Shown in pieces: positions 9,034 to 18,815 of a DNA stretch of 64,000 nt; within the stretch, counting starts at the first letter, position 1; each line of letters starts with the position of its first letter. Made by a program: the position numbers and the translations under genes. The notes beneath the pieces were generated by a model. It saw only the letters and a program-made list of their open reading frames with translations. It was not told where the DNA came from and ran no database searches. This DNA is from Acidimicrobiaceae bacterium (lineage in GTDB: Bacteria > Actinomycetota > Acidimicrobiia > Acidimicrobiales > RAAP-2): the NCBI GenBank assembly GCA_003155915.1, contig PMFA01000021.1, positions 25,356 to 89,355 on the forward strand, given 5' to 3'.

Positions 9034-9939
9034 TCACGCCGTAAGGATCGAGCCCAGGCGACGCCATTCGTCGTACGGGGGAGCGTTGGTCTCGTCGCTG
9101 AGCACTTGAAGACAGACGTGGTCGGCACCGGCCGCTCGGTGTTCGTTGACCCGCTTCAACACGGCGCTCTCGTCACCGTGGACGACGAGAGCGTCACAGA
9201 GACGTTCAGAGCCGCCGCGCACGAAGTCTTCGTCACCGAACCCGAGCCGTCGCCAGCTGTTCTTGTAGTTGTCGAGACCGGTGTAGATACCCAGGTGCGC
9301 GTGCGCGCGATTCAAGTACTCTTCGCGGCTTTGACCGAGTACCACGGCCTGTTCGACGCCGACGAACTTGTCGCCGAGCGCCGCGCGGGCTCGAGCGGTG
9401 TGTTCGGGTGTCACGAGATACGGATGAACGCCGTCGGCGAGCGTGGCCCCGACGTCGAGCATCTTCGGGCCGAGGGCGGCGATGACCCTCGCGTAGCGCA
9501 GCTCTCCTTCGGGCGCCAACATTGGGGCGGCGTCCATCGCCGTGAGGTACTCGCGCATCGCCGTGACCGGCGAGGCGTAGTCGTGACCGCGCAACCGCTC
9601 GACGAGCGGTCGGTGACTCACGCCGAGTCCGAGGACGAAGCGGTTCGAGTAGGCCGCGTTGAGGGTCTTGGCGGCGTTACTGGCGGCGACGGCGTCACGG
9701 GCCCAGATGTTGGCGATGCCGGTGGCGATGATCATCGAGGACGTGGAGCGCAACATCAATCCGGCACTGGTGAAGGCTTCGCGACCCCACGCTTCGGGCA
9801 ACCACATCGCGGAATACCCGAGTGACTCGAGCTCGGCCGCGACGTCACCGCTTCGTTCGGCGGGCACCGTCTCGTGGCCGAAGGTCCACACGCCAACCGT
9901 GTCGCGCAGCGTTTCGAGCGAAGAGGGCCAAGTCGACAC
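9034..9939 (-). CDS. F420-dependent LLM-class (luciferase-like) oxidoreductase
   Basis: This 301-residue protein belongs to the bacterial luciferase-like superfamily that uses coenzyme F420 in actinobacteria. It shows the barrel start VGVWTFGHETVP, the segment ELESLGYSAMWLPEAWGREA, GIANIWARDAVAASNAAKTL, the loop FVLGLGVSHRPLVERLRG and GPKMLDVGATLADGVHPYLV. The pattern fits the TIGR03620-type subgroup with short insertions. The substrate is unknown. It stands alone on the minus strand, convergent with the small membrane protein and divergent from the hydrolase gene, with 56 bases between starts. Confidence 0.88.
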   Translation of the reverse strand: MSTWPSSLETLRDTVGVWTFGHETVPAERSGDVAAELESLGYSAMWLPEAWGREAFTSAGLMLRSTSSMIIATGIANIWARDAVAASNAAKTLNAAYSNRFVLGLGVSHRPLVERLRGHDYASPVTAMREYLTAMDAAPMLAPEGELRYARVIAALGPKMLDVGATLADGVHPYLVTPEHTARARAALGDKFVGVEQAVVLGQSREEYLNRAHAHLGIYTGLDNYKNSWRRLGFGDEDFVRGGSERLCDALVVHGDESAVLKRVNEHRAAGADHVCLQVLSDETNAPPYDEWRRLGSILTA

Positions 9940-9995
9940 GGCGTCCAGCCTAGGTACTGCGACACGGCGCGACGTCGAACCGGCAGACTGGACGG

Positions 9996-11621
9996 ATGGC
10001 CTATTTCGTGGCGCTGGTGAGCGCGTTCCTCGTGCTGTCGGCGGCCACGGCGCTGCGCCCCGGGCGACGGGGTCTTTCGGCCATTCTGGCCTATCCGGTG
10101 GGCTGGGCGGCCGGTGAGCTTCCGGTCCAGGGCATCATCACTCAGCTGGCGCTGCTAGGGCTCTTGGCGTGGTGGGGCTGGCCGAACGCGTGGCTGGCTC
10201 TCCTTATCGATGTCCTGGCAACTGTCGCGGTCGTCGAGAACCTGGTGCTGGTCTTCATCGCCTTCTACTCACGGCGAATCGTTCGTCGCTCGATGGCGAG
10301 AGCGCCGGTTGCGCCGCTCAAGATCCCTCACGCGCGCGACGACGTCTTCGGCTCGTGGTGGCGCACGGCGATGCAGTTCCCGTTTCATCCGCGCGACATG
10401 CAACTGGTGAAGAACGTCGTCTACGGGCCGCTCGCGCGTCAACGACTCGACGTTTGGCGCACGTCCACCACGCCGCTGCACGCGCCGGTCGTGCTCTACA
10501 TCCACGGGGGATCGTGGACAATGGGCGACAAGCGCGAACAGGGGCGCCCGATGCTGCACGAATTCGTGCGTCGTGGCTGGATCGCCGTCGTGCCGAACTA
10601 CCGTTTGGCCCCACGAAACCCGTGGCCCGCACAGGCCCGCGACGTCACACGAGCCCTCGGCTGGGTGAAGAAGAATGTCGCCAGCTACGGCGGCGACCCC
10701 GAGCGCGTGGTTATCTCGGGCGGTTCGGCCGGGGGGCAGTTGGCCGCACTGGCCGCGCTCAGCGCAAATGACCCGACGTGGCGGCCCGGGGACATGGCCG
10801 ACGTCACCGATTGGTCGGTGCGAGGCGCCATGGCGTTCTACGGCGTGCTGGAGATGATCGGCGACGAGTCGCACTGGCGCGGACTCGGACGCGGACTGCG
10901 GATCTTGCTCGAACGGCGCATCGTGCAGGTCCCCTACGACGGCAATGAGCCGCTCTATCGCGCGATGTCGCCCTATGACCGCATCGGCGTCGACGCCCCG
11001 CCGTTCTTCGTCGTCCAGGGACGCAACGATACGCTCGTCGACGTCCAAGTGGCGCGCGATTTCGTCGCGAAGTTCCGGGCCATCGCCAGCGCGCCGATGT
11101 ACTACGTGGAGTTGCCGTTCACGCAACACGCCTTCGATATCTCAGCCAGTCCGCGAACGTCGGCGACCACGCGCGCCGCCGTCGCCTTCGCCGAATCGGT
11201 GGTGACGCGCCCGCGACTCACTGCGTCGCTCGTGAAGAGCTATCAGGTGCCGCCGACCGAGCTCGTCGTGAGGGTCTCGACCGGCGAGTGGGTGGGAGCG
11301 CGTGAGGCGGCGCGAGAACTCGGGCCGTTCACGGTGTTGACGTCGGACAATCCCTTCAGCAATGAGTTGGGCGCGGAGGCGAACGCCGAGCGTCGAAGCG
11401 TTCTGCTCGCTGACTTACAGCGCCGAGGCGTGCGCCTGCGTCACTCCATCGGTCGCGATCCGACGGGTACCTGGCCCGTCGAAGAGGGCTTCGCGCTGCT
11501 TGATCAGAGCGTTGAGTTCGCCCGGGACCTCGCCCGGGCGTGGGACCAGTTCGCAATCTATGACGTGACTGAAGCCCACGTCCTCGTGCGTAGCGTCGAC
11601 ACCGGTGAGGTACTCAACTAA
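9996..11621 (+). CDS. Membrane-anchored alpha/beta-hydrolase (HSL type) fused to DUF3293
   Basis: The 541-residue product has three parts. Residues ~1-100 contain several hydrophobic segments. Residues ~140-405 form an esterase of the hormone-sensitive-lipase type, with the oxyanion motif YIHGGSWTMGDK, the nucleophile elbow ISGGSAGG, an acid in VQGRNDTLVD and a histidine in FTQHAFD. Residues ~435-541 (FTVLTSDNPFSNELGAEANA, then SIGRDPTGTWPVEEGFALL and WDQFAIYDV) match DUF3293, normally a small stand-alone protein. Hydrolysis of a lipid or acyl ester near the membrane is the likely activity. The DUF3293 function is unknown. Confidence 0.82.
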   Translation: MAYFVALVSAFLVLSAATALRPGRRGLSAILAYPVGWAAGELPVQGIITQLALLGLLAWWGWPNAWLALLIDVLATVAVVENLVLVFIAFYSRRIVRRSMARAPVAPLKIPHARDDVFGSWWRTAMQFPFHPRDMQLVKNVVYGPLARQRLDVWRTSTTPLHAPVVLYIHGGSWTMGDKREQGRPMLHEFVRRGWIAVVPNYRLAPRNPWPAQARDVTRALGWVKKNVASYGGDPERVVISGGSAGGQLAALAALSANDPTWRPGDMADVTDWSVRGAMAFYGVLEMIGDESHWRGLGRGLRILLERRIVQVPYDGNEPLYRAMSPYDRIGVDAPPFFVVQGRNDTLVDVQVARDFVAKFRAIASAPMYYVELPFTQHAFDISASPRTSATTRAAVAFAESVVTRPRLTASLVKSYQVPPTELVVRVSTGEWVGAREAARELGPFTVLTSDNPFSNELGAEANAERRSVLLADLQRRGVRLRHSIGRDPTGTWPVEEGFALLDQSVEFARDLARAWDQFAIYDVTEAHVLVRSVDTGEVLN

Positions 11622-11640
11622 CCATTTCTGAGTACCTCAC
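11605..11640. terminator. Perfect hairpin straddling a stop codon between convergent genes
   Basis: Twelve-base arms (11605-11616 and 11629-11640) form a perfect stem with a 12-base loop that contains the stop codon of the hydrolase-DUF3293 gene. It lies between two convergent genes and could stop transcription from both sides or protect mRNA ends. No T-run follows on either strand, so it is not a classical intrinsic terminator. Confidence 0.6.
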
Positions 11641-11664
11641 GGTGACGTTCAGTGAACGATCCGA

Positions 11665-12507
11665 TTATCCGGCGTTCACGACTTGGCGGACCGGTCCGGT
11701 GTGTCCGTGAAGGAGTCGTAGGGCGTTGGCCTTGGCGGCGGTCTTCGCGAGTGGTAGGGCGATCTTGAGAACTGCGGCCGCACAGTTCGTCGCTGACCAG
11801 TCGGGGCGCTGTGAGTACAACAGCACTTCGAGGATTCCCGTGCCGCGAGCCCGTGTGCTGCCTTCGATGGCTCCACAGAGTCCCTGGGCCGTGCGGAACG
11901 TCACCGCACCGTGCGCGCTGGCGGTGCCCACCTTGACCCATGGCTCTGACACGACTTCCTGGGGAACTCGGTAGCCGGTTCGATCTGGGAAGCCGCACCC
12001 GGCCGGTACGTAGGACACGGCCTGGGAGAAGTTGGCGTCACCAAGGAATACGGCCGCCTCGCCGTTCGAACGGTACTTACCGGCGGTGGTCTTGGTACAG
12101 GCACCGGAGGTGTTGCCATCGGCGAATCCGACCCACCCGAGCACGTTATTGACTGCCTTTTCGCCCTTGGGGGTGCCCTTCATCGTCACGTAGCCCCAGC
12201 CGAGGGTCTGGTGCGTGAAGCCCGAGAGTTGTGCGGAAGCCCAGATCTTGGACGTGACGGCGCCAATGCCCTGGAGGGTGGCGGCGTTGGCGGGAGCCGG
12301 TCGCACCGTGATGATGCCACCGTCGAACACGATCTCACTGGTGAATCGACCGGCGGCGCCGACCGTGGCGAGGGCCGGGTTGGTGACCGTACTCGCCGAG
12401 GAAGGCATGACTCCGACCAACTGGACACCGAGGACCGCGACGAGCATTAATCCGATTGCTCCGAGTCGCACTCGACTTTGAACCACATTCCCCAGGGCAT
12501 TTTTCAC
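11665..12507 (-). CDS. Secreted protein of unknown function
   Basis: I do not recognise a domain in this 280-residue protein. It has a clear signal peptide (basic start MKNALGNVVQSRVR, hydrophobic GAIGLMLVAVLGVQLVGV, then SSAS), so it is exported. The mature part has four cysteines (in GACTKT, AGCGFP, GLCGAI and ATNCAA) that could form two disulfides, and ends with a basic tail. A strong AGGAGG site precedes the GTG start. It lies downstream of valS on the same strand, separated by a hairpin. Confidence 0.7.
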   Translation of the reverse strand: MKNALGNVVQSRVRLGAIGLMLVAVLGVQLVGVMPSSASTVTNPALATVGAAGRFTSEIVFDGGIITVRPAPANAATLQGIGAVTSKIWASAQLSGFTHQTLGWGYVTMKGTPKGEKAVNNVLGWVGFADGNTSGACTKTTAGKYRSNGEAAVFLGDANFSQAVSYVPAGCGFPDRTGYRVPQEVVSEPWVKVGTASAHGAVTFRTAQGLCGAIEGSTRARGTGILEVLLYSQRPDWSATNCAAAVLKIALPLAKTAAKANALRLLHGHTGPVRQVVNAG

Positions 12508-12565
12508 AATTTCGCCTCCTGCGTTGAACTTATAGGTGCGCTGACCGGGTCAATCACAACTATTG

Positions 12566-12592
12566 ACAACAAAAGTGTCAGGACATGACACT
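12566..12592 (-). terminator. Hairpin with T-run downstream of valS
   Basis: Read on the minus strand, arms AGTGTCA and TGACACT (12586-12592 and 12574-12580) enclose a five-base loop and are followed by TTTTGTTGT. It sits 33 bases after the valS stop and before the secreted-protein gene. The stem is short, so an operator for the secreted-protein gene is an alternative. Confidence 0.5.
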
Positions 12593-12624
12593 GTTGAATT
12601 GCTGGGTTTTGACCGTCACGCGCG

Positions 12625-15198
12625 TTACGCGTCAGCGAGAATTACTTCTACTAAAAGTTCAGTTTCTTCGCGCGCCATCAACGTCGCGACGCCGCCGGCC
12701 GCTTTGAGGTCCTCTTCGCACTTGGCGACGGCCGCGAGAAATTCAGCCGGCGCACGCACCACGACCGACTCGACTTCCGCACGCTGGGAGACCTTGGCCG
12801 AACTCTTCGCGCGACGGATCGCCTCGAGCACTTCGCACACCGGTCCGTAGGTCGAACCGGCCCCGATGACTTCGAGCATCGGCAGCTCCTTCAGCGTCGG
12901 CCACGACGACGCGTGGACCGAATGGACGTGCCACCAGTGCCAGACCTCGTCGGTGACGAAGGGCATGATTGGAGCGAACAGTCGCTGTAAGACCGACAGC
13001 GTGATCGCGAGCGTGGCGCGCGCCGAGCGCGTCGCGGCGTCGTCCTTTTCGCCGTACGCTCTGATCTTCACCAATTCGACGTAGTCGTCACAGAACGACC
13101 AGAAGAAGCTCTCGGTGCGCTCGAGGGCACGGGCGTAGTCGTAGTTCTCGAAGTCATCAGTCGTCGCGGTGATCAACTTCGTCAACAGGGCGAGGAGGTC
13201 GAGGTCGATCGGTTCGGTGACTTCCGCGGGGCCGGGAATCTCGTCGTCGAGTCGTCCGAGCACGAACTTCGACGCGTTGAGGATCTTGATGCCCAGTCGC
13301 CGTCCGATCTTCAGTTGTCCCTCGTCAAAGGCGGTATCCGAGCCGGGGCGACCACCCGCGGCCCAGTAGCGCAGTGCGTCGGCGCCGTACTTCTCGACGA
13401 GCGGCATCGGCGTCACGGTGTTACCGATGGACTTGCTCATCTTCTTTCGGTCGGGATCGAGGATGAAGCCAGAGATCAGGGTGTCGCTGAAGGGCAGTGA
13501 GTTGAACTGGAAGTGACTGCGCACGATCGTGGCGAAGAGCCACGTGCGAATGATGTCGTGGGCCTGGGGGCGCAGGTCCATCGGGAAGACCCGTTGGAAG
13601 AGGTCCGTGCCCCAGCGTCCGGCGATCTGCGGGGACAGCGAACTGGTCGCCCACGTATCCATCACGTCGGGGTCGCCCACGAACCCACCGGGTTCACCTC
13701 GTTGATCCTCACGGTATCCCGAGGGGACGTCGCTCGAGGGATCGACTGGCAATTTCTCGTCGTCTGCCGTGATCAGGTGGTCGAAGTTGATCTCGCCGTT
13801 GTCGTCCACGGGGTACCACGCGGGGAAGGGCACGCCGAAGAACCGTTGTCGCGAGATGTTCCAGTCGACGTTGAGTCCTTCGACCCACGAGCGGTAGCGG
13901 TGACGCATGTAGTCGGGGTGCCAGTGCAGTTCCTCGCCGCGGGCCAAGAGTTCGTCGCGGCGTTCGAGCGTGCGCACGAACCACTGGCGCGACGTCACGA
14001 TCTCGAGCGGGCGCTCACCCTTCTCGTAGAACTTTACGGGGTGCGTGATCTCTCGGACCTCGCCGATCAGTGCCCCGGTCGAGCGCAGAGCGTCGACGAT
14101 CGTCGCGCGGGCTTGGTTGACGGTCTTTCCCAGCACGTCGCGGTCGTAGAACTCTTGGGCCAGTTCGGCGTCGCGCACGGGCAAGCTCTCGTCGGCGAAG
14201 TCGGCCGCAAGGAATCGGCCGTCGCGTCCGATCAGTGCGCGGGTCGGGAGGTTCAATTCGCGCCACCACACCACGTCGGTCGTATCGCCGAACGTGCAGA
14301 TCATCGCGATGCCGGTGCCTTTTTCCGGGTCGGCCAGTTCGTGGGCGAGGATCGGCACCTCGACGCCGAAGAGCGGCGTGACCACGAGCGATCCGAGCAG
14401 CGGCTGGTAGCGCTCGTCGTCCGGGTGCGCGACGAGCGCGACGCAACTGGCGAGCATCTCCGGACGCGTCGTGTCGACGTCCACGGTGCCGGCGTTGTCG
14501 GCGCGGTCAAAGGCGATGCGGTGATACGCACCGGGGCGCTCGCGGTCTTCGAGTTCGGCTTGGGAGACGGCCGTTCGAAAATCGATGTCCCACAGCGTCG
14601 GCGCTTCGGCGGAGTAGACCTCTTCACGCGTCAACATCTGGAGGAACGAGCGCTGGCTCACGGCCTGGGCCTCTTTGGAGATCGTCGAGTACTCGTAGCT
14701 CCAGTCCACGCTCACGCCGATAGAGCGCCACAGGTTCTTGAAGGCCTGTTCGTCGATGGCGGTGAGTTCGACGCACAGTTCGACAAAGTTCTTTCGCGAG
14801 ATGGAGACCTTGTCCTTGCTGGGCTTCTCAGGGGGCCGGTACTTCGGGTCGTAGGGGAGTGAGGGGTCACAGCGCACGCCGTAGTAATTCTCGACGCGGC
14901 GCTCGGTCGGCAGACCGTTGTCGTCCCAGCCCATGGGGTAAAAGACGTCCTTGCCGCGCATTCGCCAAAAGCGCGCGACGACGTCGGAGTGGGTGTAGCT
15001 GAAGACGTGTCCGATGTGCAGCGTCCCCGACACGGTGGGCGGCGGCGTGTCGATCGAGAAGACGTTCGCTCGAGTCGCTTCGGGATTGAAGCGGTAGATG
15101 TGCTCCTTCTCCCAACGCGTGATCCAGCGCTCTTCGAGCCCGTCGACGCTGGGCTGGTCGGGCACTTGAAGGTGCGTGGGGGTGAGATCGTCTTCCAT
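12625..15198 (-). CDS. valS: Valyl-tRNA synthetase
   Basis: The 857-residue product charges tRNA-Val in the cytoplasm. It shows the class I signature PPTVSGTLHIGHVFSYTHSD (HIGH box), GWDDNGLPTERRVENYYG, the editing-domain segment TTRPEMLASCVALVAHPDD, and the KMSKS loop in KKMSKSIGNTVTP, followed by an anticodon-binding domain with FAPIMPFVTDEVWHWW. The length is typical of the shorter actinobacterial/alpha-type enzymes. Its ATG lies only 20 bases from the divergent cysS start, so the two synthetase genes share a very compact promoter region. Confidence 0.97.
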   Translation of the reverse strand: MEDDLTPTHLQVPDQPSVDGLEERWITRWEKEHIYRFNPEATRANVFSIDTPPPTVSGTLHIGHVFSYTHSDVVARFWRMRGKDVFYPMGWDDNGLPTERRVENYYGVRCDPSLPYDPKYRPPEKPSKDKVSISRKNFVELCVELTAIDEQAFKNLWRSIGVSVDWSYEYSTISKEAQAVSQRSFLQMLTREEVYSAEAPTLWDIDFRTAVSQAELEDRERPGAYHRIAFDRADNAGTVDVDTTRPEMLASCVALVAHPDDERYQPLLGSLVVTPLFGVEVPILAHELADPEKGTGIAMICTFGDTTDVVWWRELNLPTRALIGRDGRFLAADFADESLPVRDAELAQEFYDRDVLGKTVNQARATIVDALRSTGALIGEVREITHPVKFYEKGERPLEIVTSRQWFVRTLERRDELLARGEELHWHPDYMRHRYRSWVEGLNVDWNISRQRFFGVPFPAWYPVDDNGEINFDHLITADDEKLPVDPSSDVPSGYREDQRGEPGGFVGDPDVMDTWATSSLSPQIAGRWGTDLFQRVFPMDLRPQAHDIIRTWLFATIVRSHFQFNSLPFSDTLISGFILDPDRKKMSKSIGNTVTPMPLVEKYGADALRYWAAGGRPGSDTAFDEGQLKIGRRLGIKILNASKFVLGRLDDEIPGPAEVTEPIDLDLLALLTKLITATTDDFENYDYARALERTESFFWSFCDDYVELVKIRAYGEKDDAATRSARATLAITLSVLQRLFAPIMPFVTDEVWHWWHVHSVHASSWPTLKELPMLEVIGAGSTYGPVCEVLEAIRRAKSSAKVSQRAEVESVVVRAPAEFLAAVAKCEEDLKAAGGVATLMAREETELLVEVILADA

Positions 15199-15218
15199 GG
15201 TTGGCGTAGTTTAGAACA

Positions 15219-16610
15219 GTGCTTCGGCTCTACGACTCGGTGGACGGCGAGGTCCGCGACTTCAACCTGCGTGACCCCGGTCACGTCTCGATGTACGTGT
15301 GCGGCCCGACCGTCGACAACCTGCCGCACCTCGGCCACGGCCGGTTCACCCTCGTCTGGGACATCGCACGACGCTGGTTCACGTTTCGGGGTTTGGACGT
15401 CAACTACGTGTCCAACATCACCGACATCGAAGACAAGATCATCGCGCGATCGTTACAAGAGGGCCGTTCGACCGCGGAAGTCGTCGCCACGTACGAGGGC
15501 CTGTGGTGGGAGGCGATGGACCAACTCGGCGTCGCGCGACCGGACGAGGCGCCGCACGCCACGGACTGGGTCCCCCAGATGATCGAGCTGATCAGCGGTT
15601 TTCTCGAGAACGACATCGCCTACGTCATCAGTGATGGCGTCTATCTCGACGTCTCGCGCGTCCCCGACTACGGACTCTTGGCCGGCCAGCCACTCGACAG
15701 CCTTCGCGCCGGTGACCGCGTCGAAGCCGTCGGCGAAAAGCGTTCGCCACTCGATTTCGCGCTGTGGAAGAACGCCAAACCGGGGGAGCCGAGTTGGCCC
15801 GCGCCCTTCGGCGAAGGCCGACCCGGCTGGCACACCGAATGCGTCGTGATGTCCCTCGGACTCTTGGGCGACGACTTCGATCTCCACTGCGGCGGCCTGG
15901 ACCTGAAGTTCCCGCATCACGAGAACGAACGGGCCCAGGCCGTGGCGGCGGGACGCGTCTTTTCGCGACATTGGAGCCATAACGGCTTGGTCATGGTGGG
16001 CGGGGAGAAGATGAGCAAGTCACTCGGGAACTTCACGTCGCTCACGCACCTCGCCGAGACGTCGGATCCGAGGGCGTACCGGCTGCTCGTCCTCAGGTCT
16101 CACTACCGCTCGCCACTCGAAGTGACGACCGACACGATTGCCGATGCCGAACGCGCCCTGGCTCGCTTGGACGCCTTCGCGCGACGATTCGAACTACCCG
16201 CCCTCGCCGGCGACACGCTCGAAGTGGCCTCACAGCACCGATTCGAGGGCGACGGCGAAGCACTTTATCTGGAAGTCGGTGCAGTACTCGATGATGATTT
16301 GAAGACCCCGCTCGCGGTCGCCTTGCTCTTTGACGCGCTCGCGAGCGCGAATTCGGCCGCCGATGGTGGGGATGGGTCGAGGGCCCAAGACCTCGCTGAC
16401 GCGATCAACGCGCTCTTCGGAGCGTTGGGCCTGTCGCTGCACTCGAGGGGAGATGACGTCGATCCGATCAGTGCTGACCTGGTGACGAGGCGTGACGAGG
16501 CCCGGGTCGCGAAGGACTGGGCCGAGGCCGATCGACTTCGTAACGAATTGGTCACATTGGGCTGGGTGGTCGAGGACGCTTCGACGGGGACGCTCATTCG
16601 ACGTCCCTAG
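15219..16610 (+). CDS. cysS: Cysteinyl-tRNA synthetase
   Basis: The 463-residue product charges tRNA-Cys. Visible features are the first zinc cysteine and HIGH-type box in YVCGPTVDNLPHLGHGR, the zinc ligands in GWHTECVVMS and FPHHENERAQA, and the KMSKS loop in GGEKMSKSLGNFTSL. The C-terminal helical region ends in RVAKDWAEADRLRNEL and VVEDAS, the motif also found at the end of the S51-like protein at 7.4 kb. The GTG start is adopted because it sits directly before the first strand. The gene is divergent from valS and is followed by the cold-shock gene. Confidence 0.96.
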   Translation: MLRLYDSVDGEVRDFNLRDPGHVSMYVCGPTVDNLPHLGHGRFTLVWDIARRWFTFRGLDVNYVSNITDIEDKIIARSLQEGRSTAEVVATYEGLWWEAMDQLGVARPDEAPHATDWVPQMIELISGFLENDIAYVISDGVYLDVSRVPDYGLLAGQPLDSLRAGDRVEAVGEKRSPLDFALWKNAKPGEPSWPAPFGEGRPGWHTECVVMSLGLLGDDFDLHCGGLDLKFPHHENERAQAVAAGRVFSRHWSHNGLVMVGGEKMSKSLGNFTSLTHLAETSDPRAYRLLVLRSHYRSPLEVTTDTIADAERALARLDAFARRFELPALAGDTLEVASQHRFEGDGEALYLEVGAVLDDDLKTPLAVALLFDALASANSAADGGDGSRAQDLADAINALFGALGLSLHSRGDDVDPISADLVTRRDEARVAKDWAEADRLRNELVTLGWVVEDASTGTLIRRP

Positions 16611-16677
16611 AAATATTTGGAGGGCCAACGGTTCTCCAGTAGGCTTGGGAGTTGAGGTTGCCGTTGTGGTTCCCTCC

Positions 16678-16699
16678 GGAACCGGTGCAAATCGGTTCC
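16678..16699 (+). promoter_or_regulatory. Leader hairpin just upstream of the cold-shock gene ribosome-binding site
   Basis: Arms GGAACCG (16678-16684) and CGGTTCC (16693-16699) form a perfect seven-base stem with an eight-base loop, ending 11 bases before the GGAGG at 16711-16715. A structured leader is common in cold-shock mRNAs; a temperature-responsive role here is inference. Confidence 0.45.
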
Positions 16700-16721
16700 A
16701 AAAGAAACAAGGAGGCCCACA

Positions 16722-16922
16722 GTGGCTGTAGGAACCGTCAAGTGGTTCAACGACGAAAAGGGTTGGGGATTCATCGCTGTCGATGGCCAGCCCGACGTCT
16801 TTGTGCACTACTCGGAGATTCAAGGAGAAGGTCGTAAGACGCTCGTCGAAGGTCAGACCGTTGAGTTTGACATCGAGCCGGGCGATCGAGGACCACTCGC
16901 CAAGCGCGTCGTCTTGAACTAA
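16722..16922 (+). CDS. Cold-shock domain protein
   Basis: This 66-residue protein is a single cold-shock (OB-fold) domain that binds single-stranded RNA and DNA. RNP1 is visible as KGWGFIAV and RNP2 as VFVHYSEI, after the typical start [11 protein letters not shown]. The GTG start follows a GGAGG site at 16711-16715. It is monocistronic: a leader hairpin precedes it and a strong terminator follows 20 bases after the stop. Confidence 0.96.
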   Translation: MAVGTVKWFNDEKGWGFIAVDGQPDVFVHYSEIQGEGRKTLVEGQTVEFDIEPGDRGPLAKRVVLN

Positions 16923-16942
16923 CCAAATCATCTAGTAGTGGA

Positions 16943-16975
16943 CAACCGCCGCCTTCGGGCGGCGGTTGTTCTTTT
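16943..16975 (+). terminator. Intrinsic terminator of the cold-shock gene
   Basis: An 11-base perfect stem (16943-16953 with 16958-16968) is closed by a stable TTCG loop and followed by TTCTTTT. It begins 20 bases after the cold-shock stop codon. Confidence 0.95.
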
Positions 16976-17004
16976 GTACCGGTAACTCACGTAATGTACG
17001 AGTG

Positions 17005-17018
17005 TTACTCGCGGGTAA
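17005..17018. promoter_or_regulatory. Candidate TetR-type operator before the acyl-CoA dehydrogenase gene
   Basis: TTACTCGCGGGTAA is a 14-base palindrome with one mismatched pair, 26 bases before the ATG. Palindromes of this form are typical operators of TetR-family regulators of acyl-CoA metabolism in actinobacteria. The regulator is not identified; a TetR gene lies at 24.65 kb but is not adjacent. Confidence 0.45.
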
Positions 17019-17044
17019 CCAGGTGACGATCTCGAAGGAAATTC

Positions 17045-18259
<1,215 letters not shown>

Positions 18260-18407
18260 TCCAAGCCGCAAGTTAACAGGCTTTTGGGTTTGACTGCCTA
18301 CGGCACTGACAAGGTTGGTTGCCTGTACCGGGATGCTCCCTCCTCGTAGTTGGGTCTCTTCAATTTGGAAGCAAACCTTGACCAGGGAAGCTGTGCGACA
18401 CACAAAT
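18260..18407. other. Short spacer between acyl-CoA dehydrogenase and its second 3'-end copy
   Basis: No gene is visible here. The segment begins right after the true stop codon and ends where the second copy of the dehydrogenase C-terminus begins. It would be the shortest interval in the proposed series of insertions. The ~30 bases after the stop weakly resemble those after copies 2 and 3. Confidence 0.4.
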
Positions 18408-18488
18408 ATTTACACCATTTTTGAAGGAACTTCGGAAATACAGCGCCTGATCATTGCAAGGGCCATTTCGGGCGTGCACATCAGATAG
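18408..18488 (+). pseudogene. Second copy of the acyl-CoA dehydrogenase 3' end
   Basis: These 27 codons encode [12 protein letters not shown] through SGVHIR and a stop, identical at protein level to the end of the dehydrogenase at 18179-18259, but with many different synonymous codons (for example ATT-TTT-GAA-GGA for isoleucine-Phe-Glu-Gly). Weak similarity continues a few codons upstream. No start or body of the gene is present. It marks the left edge of a cargo segment with MarR and a toxin-antitoxin-like pair. Confidence 0.92.
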
Positions 18489-18616
18489 TCCTGAGAAGCG
18501 ACTCGGGTACTTTCCGTTTGCCGCGGACACGATCAATGACCGCCGGTTGCGACCGACGCGCAAAACGAATAATGGGCATCCGCGAACAAGTCGGCCGGCC
18601 GTAACGGCCTCGTTCT
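18489..18616. other. Non-coding spacer after copy 2
   Basis: No gene is seen. The first ~30 bases after the copy-2 stop align with those after copy 3 (shared GAGAAG, ACT-GG and CTTTC blocks), so the repeated unit extends beyond the stop codon. A small palindrome with GGCCGT and ACGGCC arms lies near 18597-18610. Confidence 0.4.
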
Positions 18617-18802
18617 TCAGGAGCGTGAATCTTCGAACTTTCGACTAATAATCGGACCGACAGAAAATCGACCGGCCACAACGCATGCAATGAAGAGGAG
18701 CCCCAGCCACGCGTGTCCGTTGAATGTGTATATGGCGGGCGGTACGACGCCGAAAGCGAACAACAAGTTACGGCTTAGTAAAAATCCAAAATATTTGCTC
18801 AC
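18617..18802 (-). CDS. Tiny two-helix membrane protein divergent from MarR
   Basis: This 61-residue protein is not recognised. It has two hydrophobic helices (LLFAFGVVPPAIYTF and WLGLLFIACVVAGRF) and a charged C-terminal tail. A strong AGGAGA site at 18807-18812 on the minus strand precedes its GTG, which supports it as a real gene. It is divergent from the marR-like gene, and both promoters are covered by near-identical palindromes, so it is probably the regulated target. A small efflux or membrane-stress role would be inference. Confidence 0.72.
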   Translation of the reverse strand: MSKYFGFLLSRNLLFAFGVVPPAIYTFNGHAWLGLLFIACVVAGRFSVGPIISRKFEDSRS

Positions 18803-18815
18803 GTGCGTCTCCTGA

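Noticed and set aside
13513..14862. 449-residue open frame antisense to valS
   Set aside because: It is the complement of a strongly conserved synthetase gene and shows no domain of its own.
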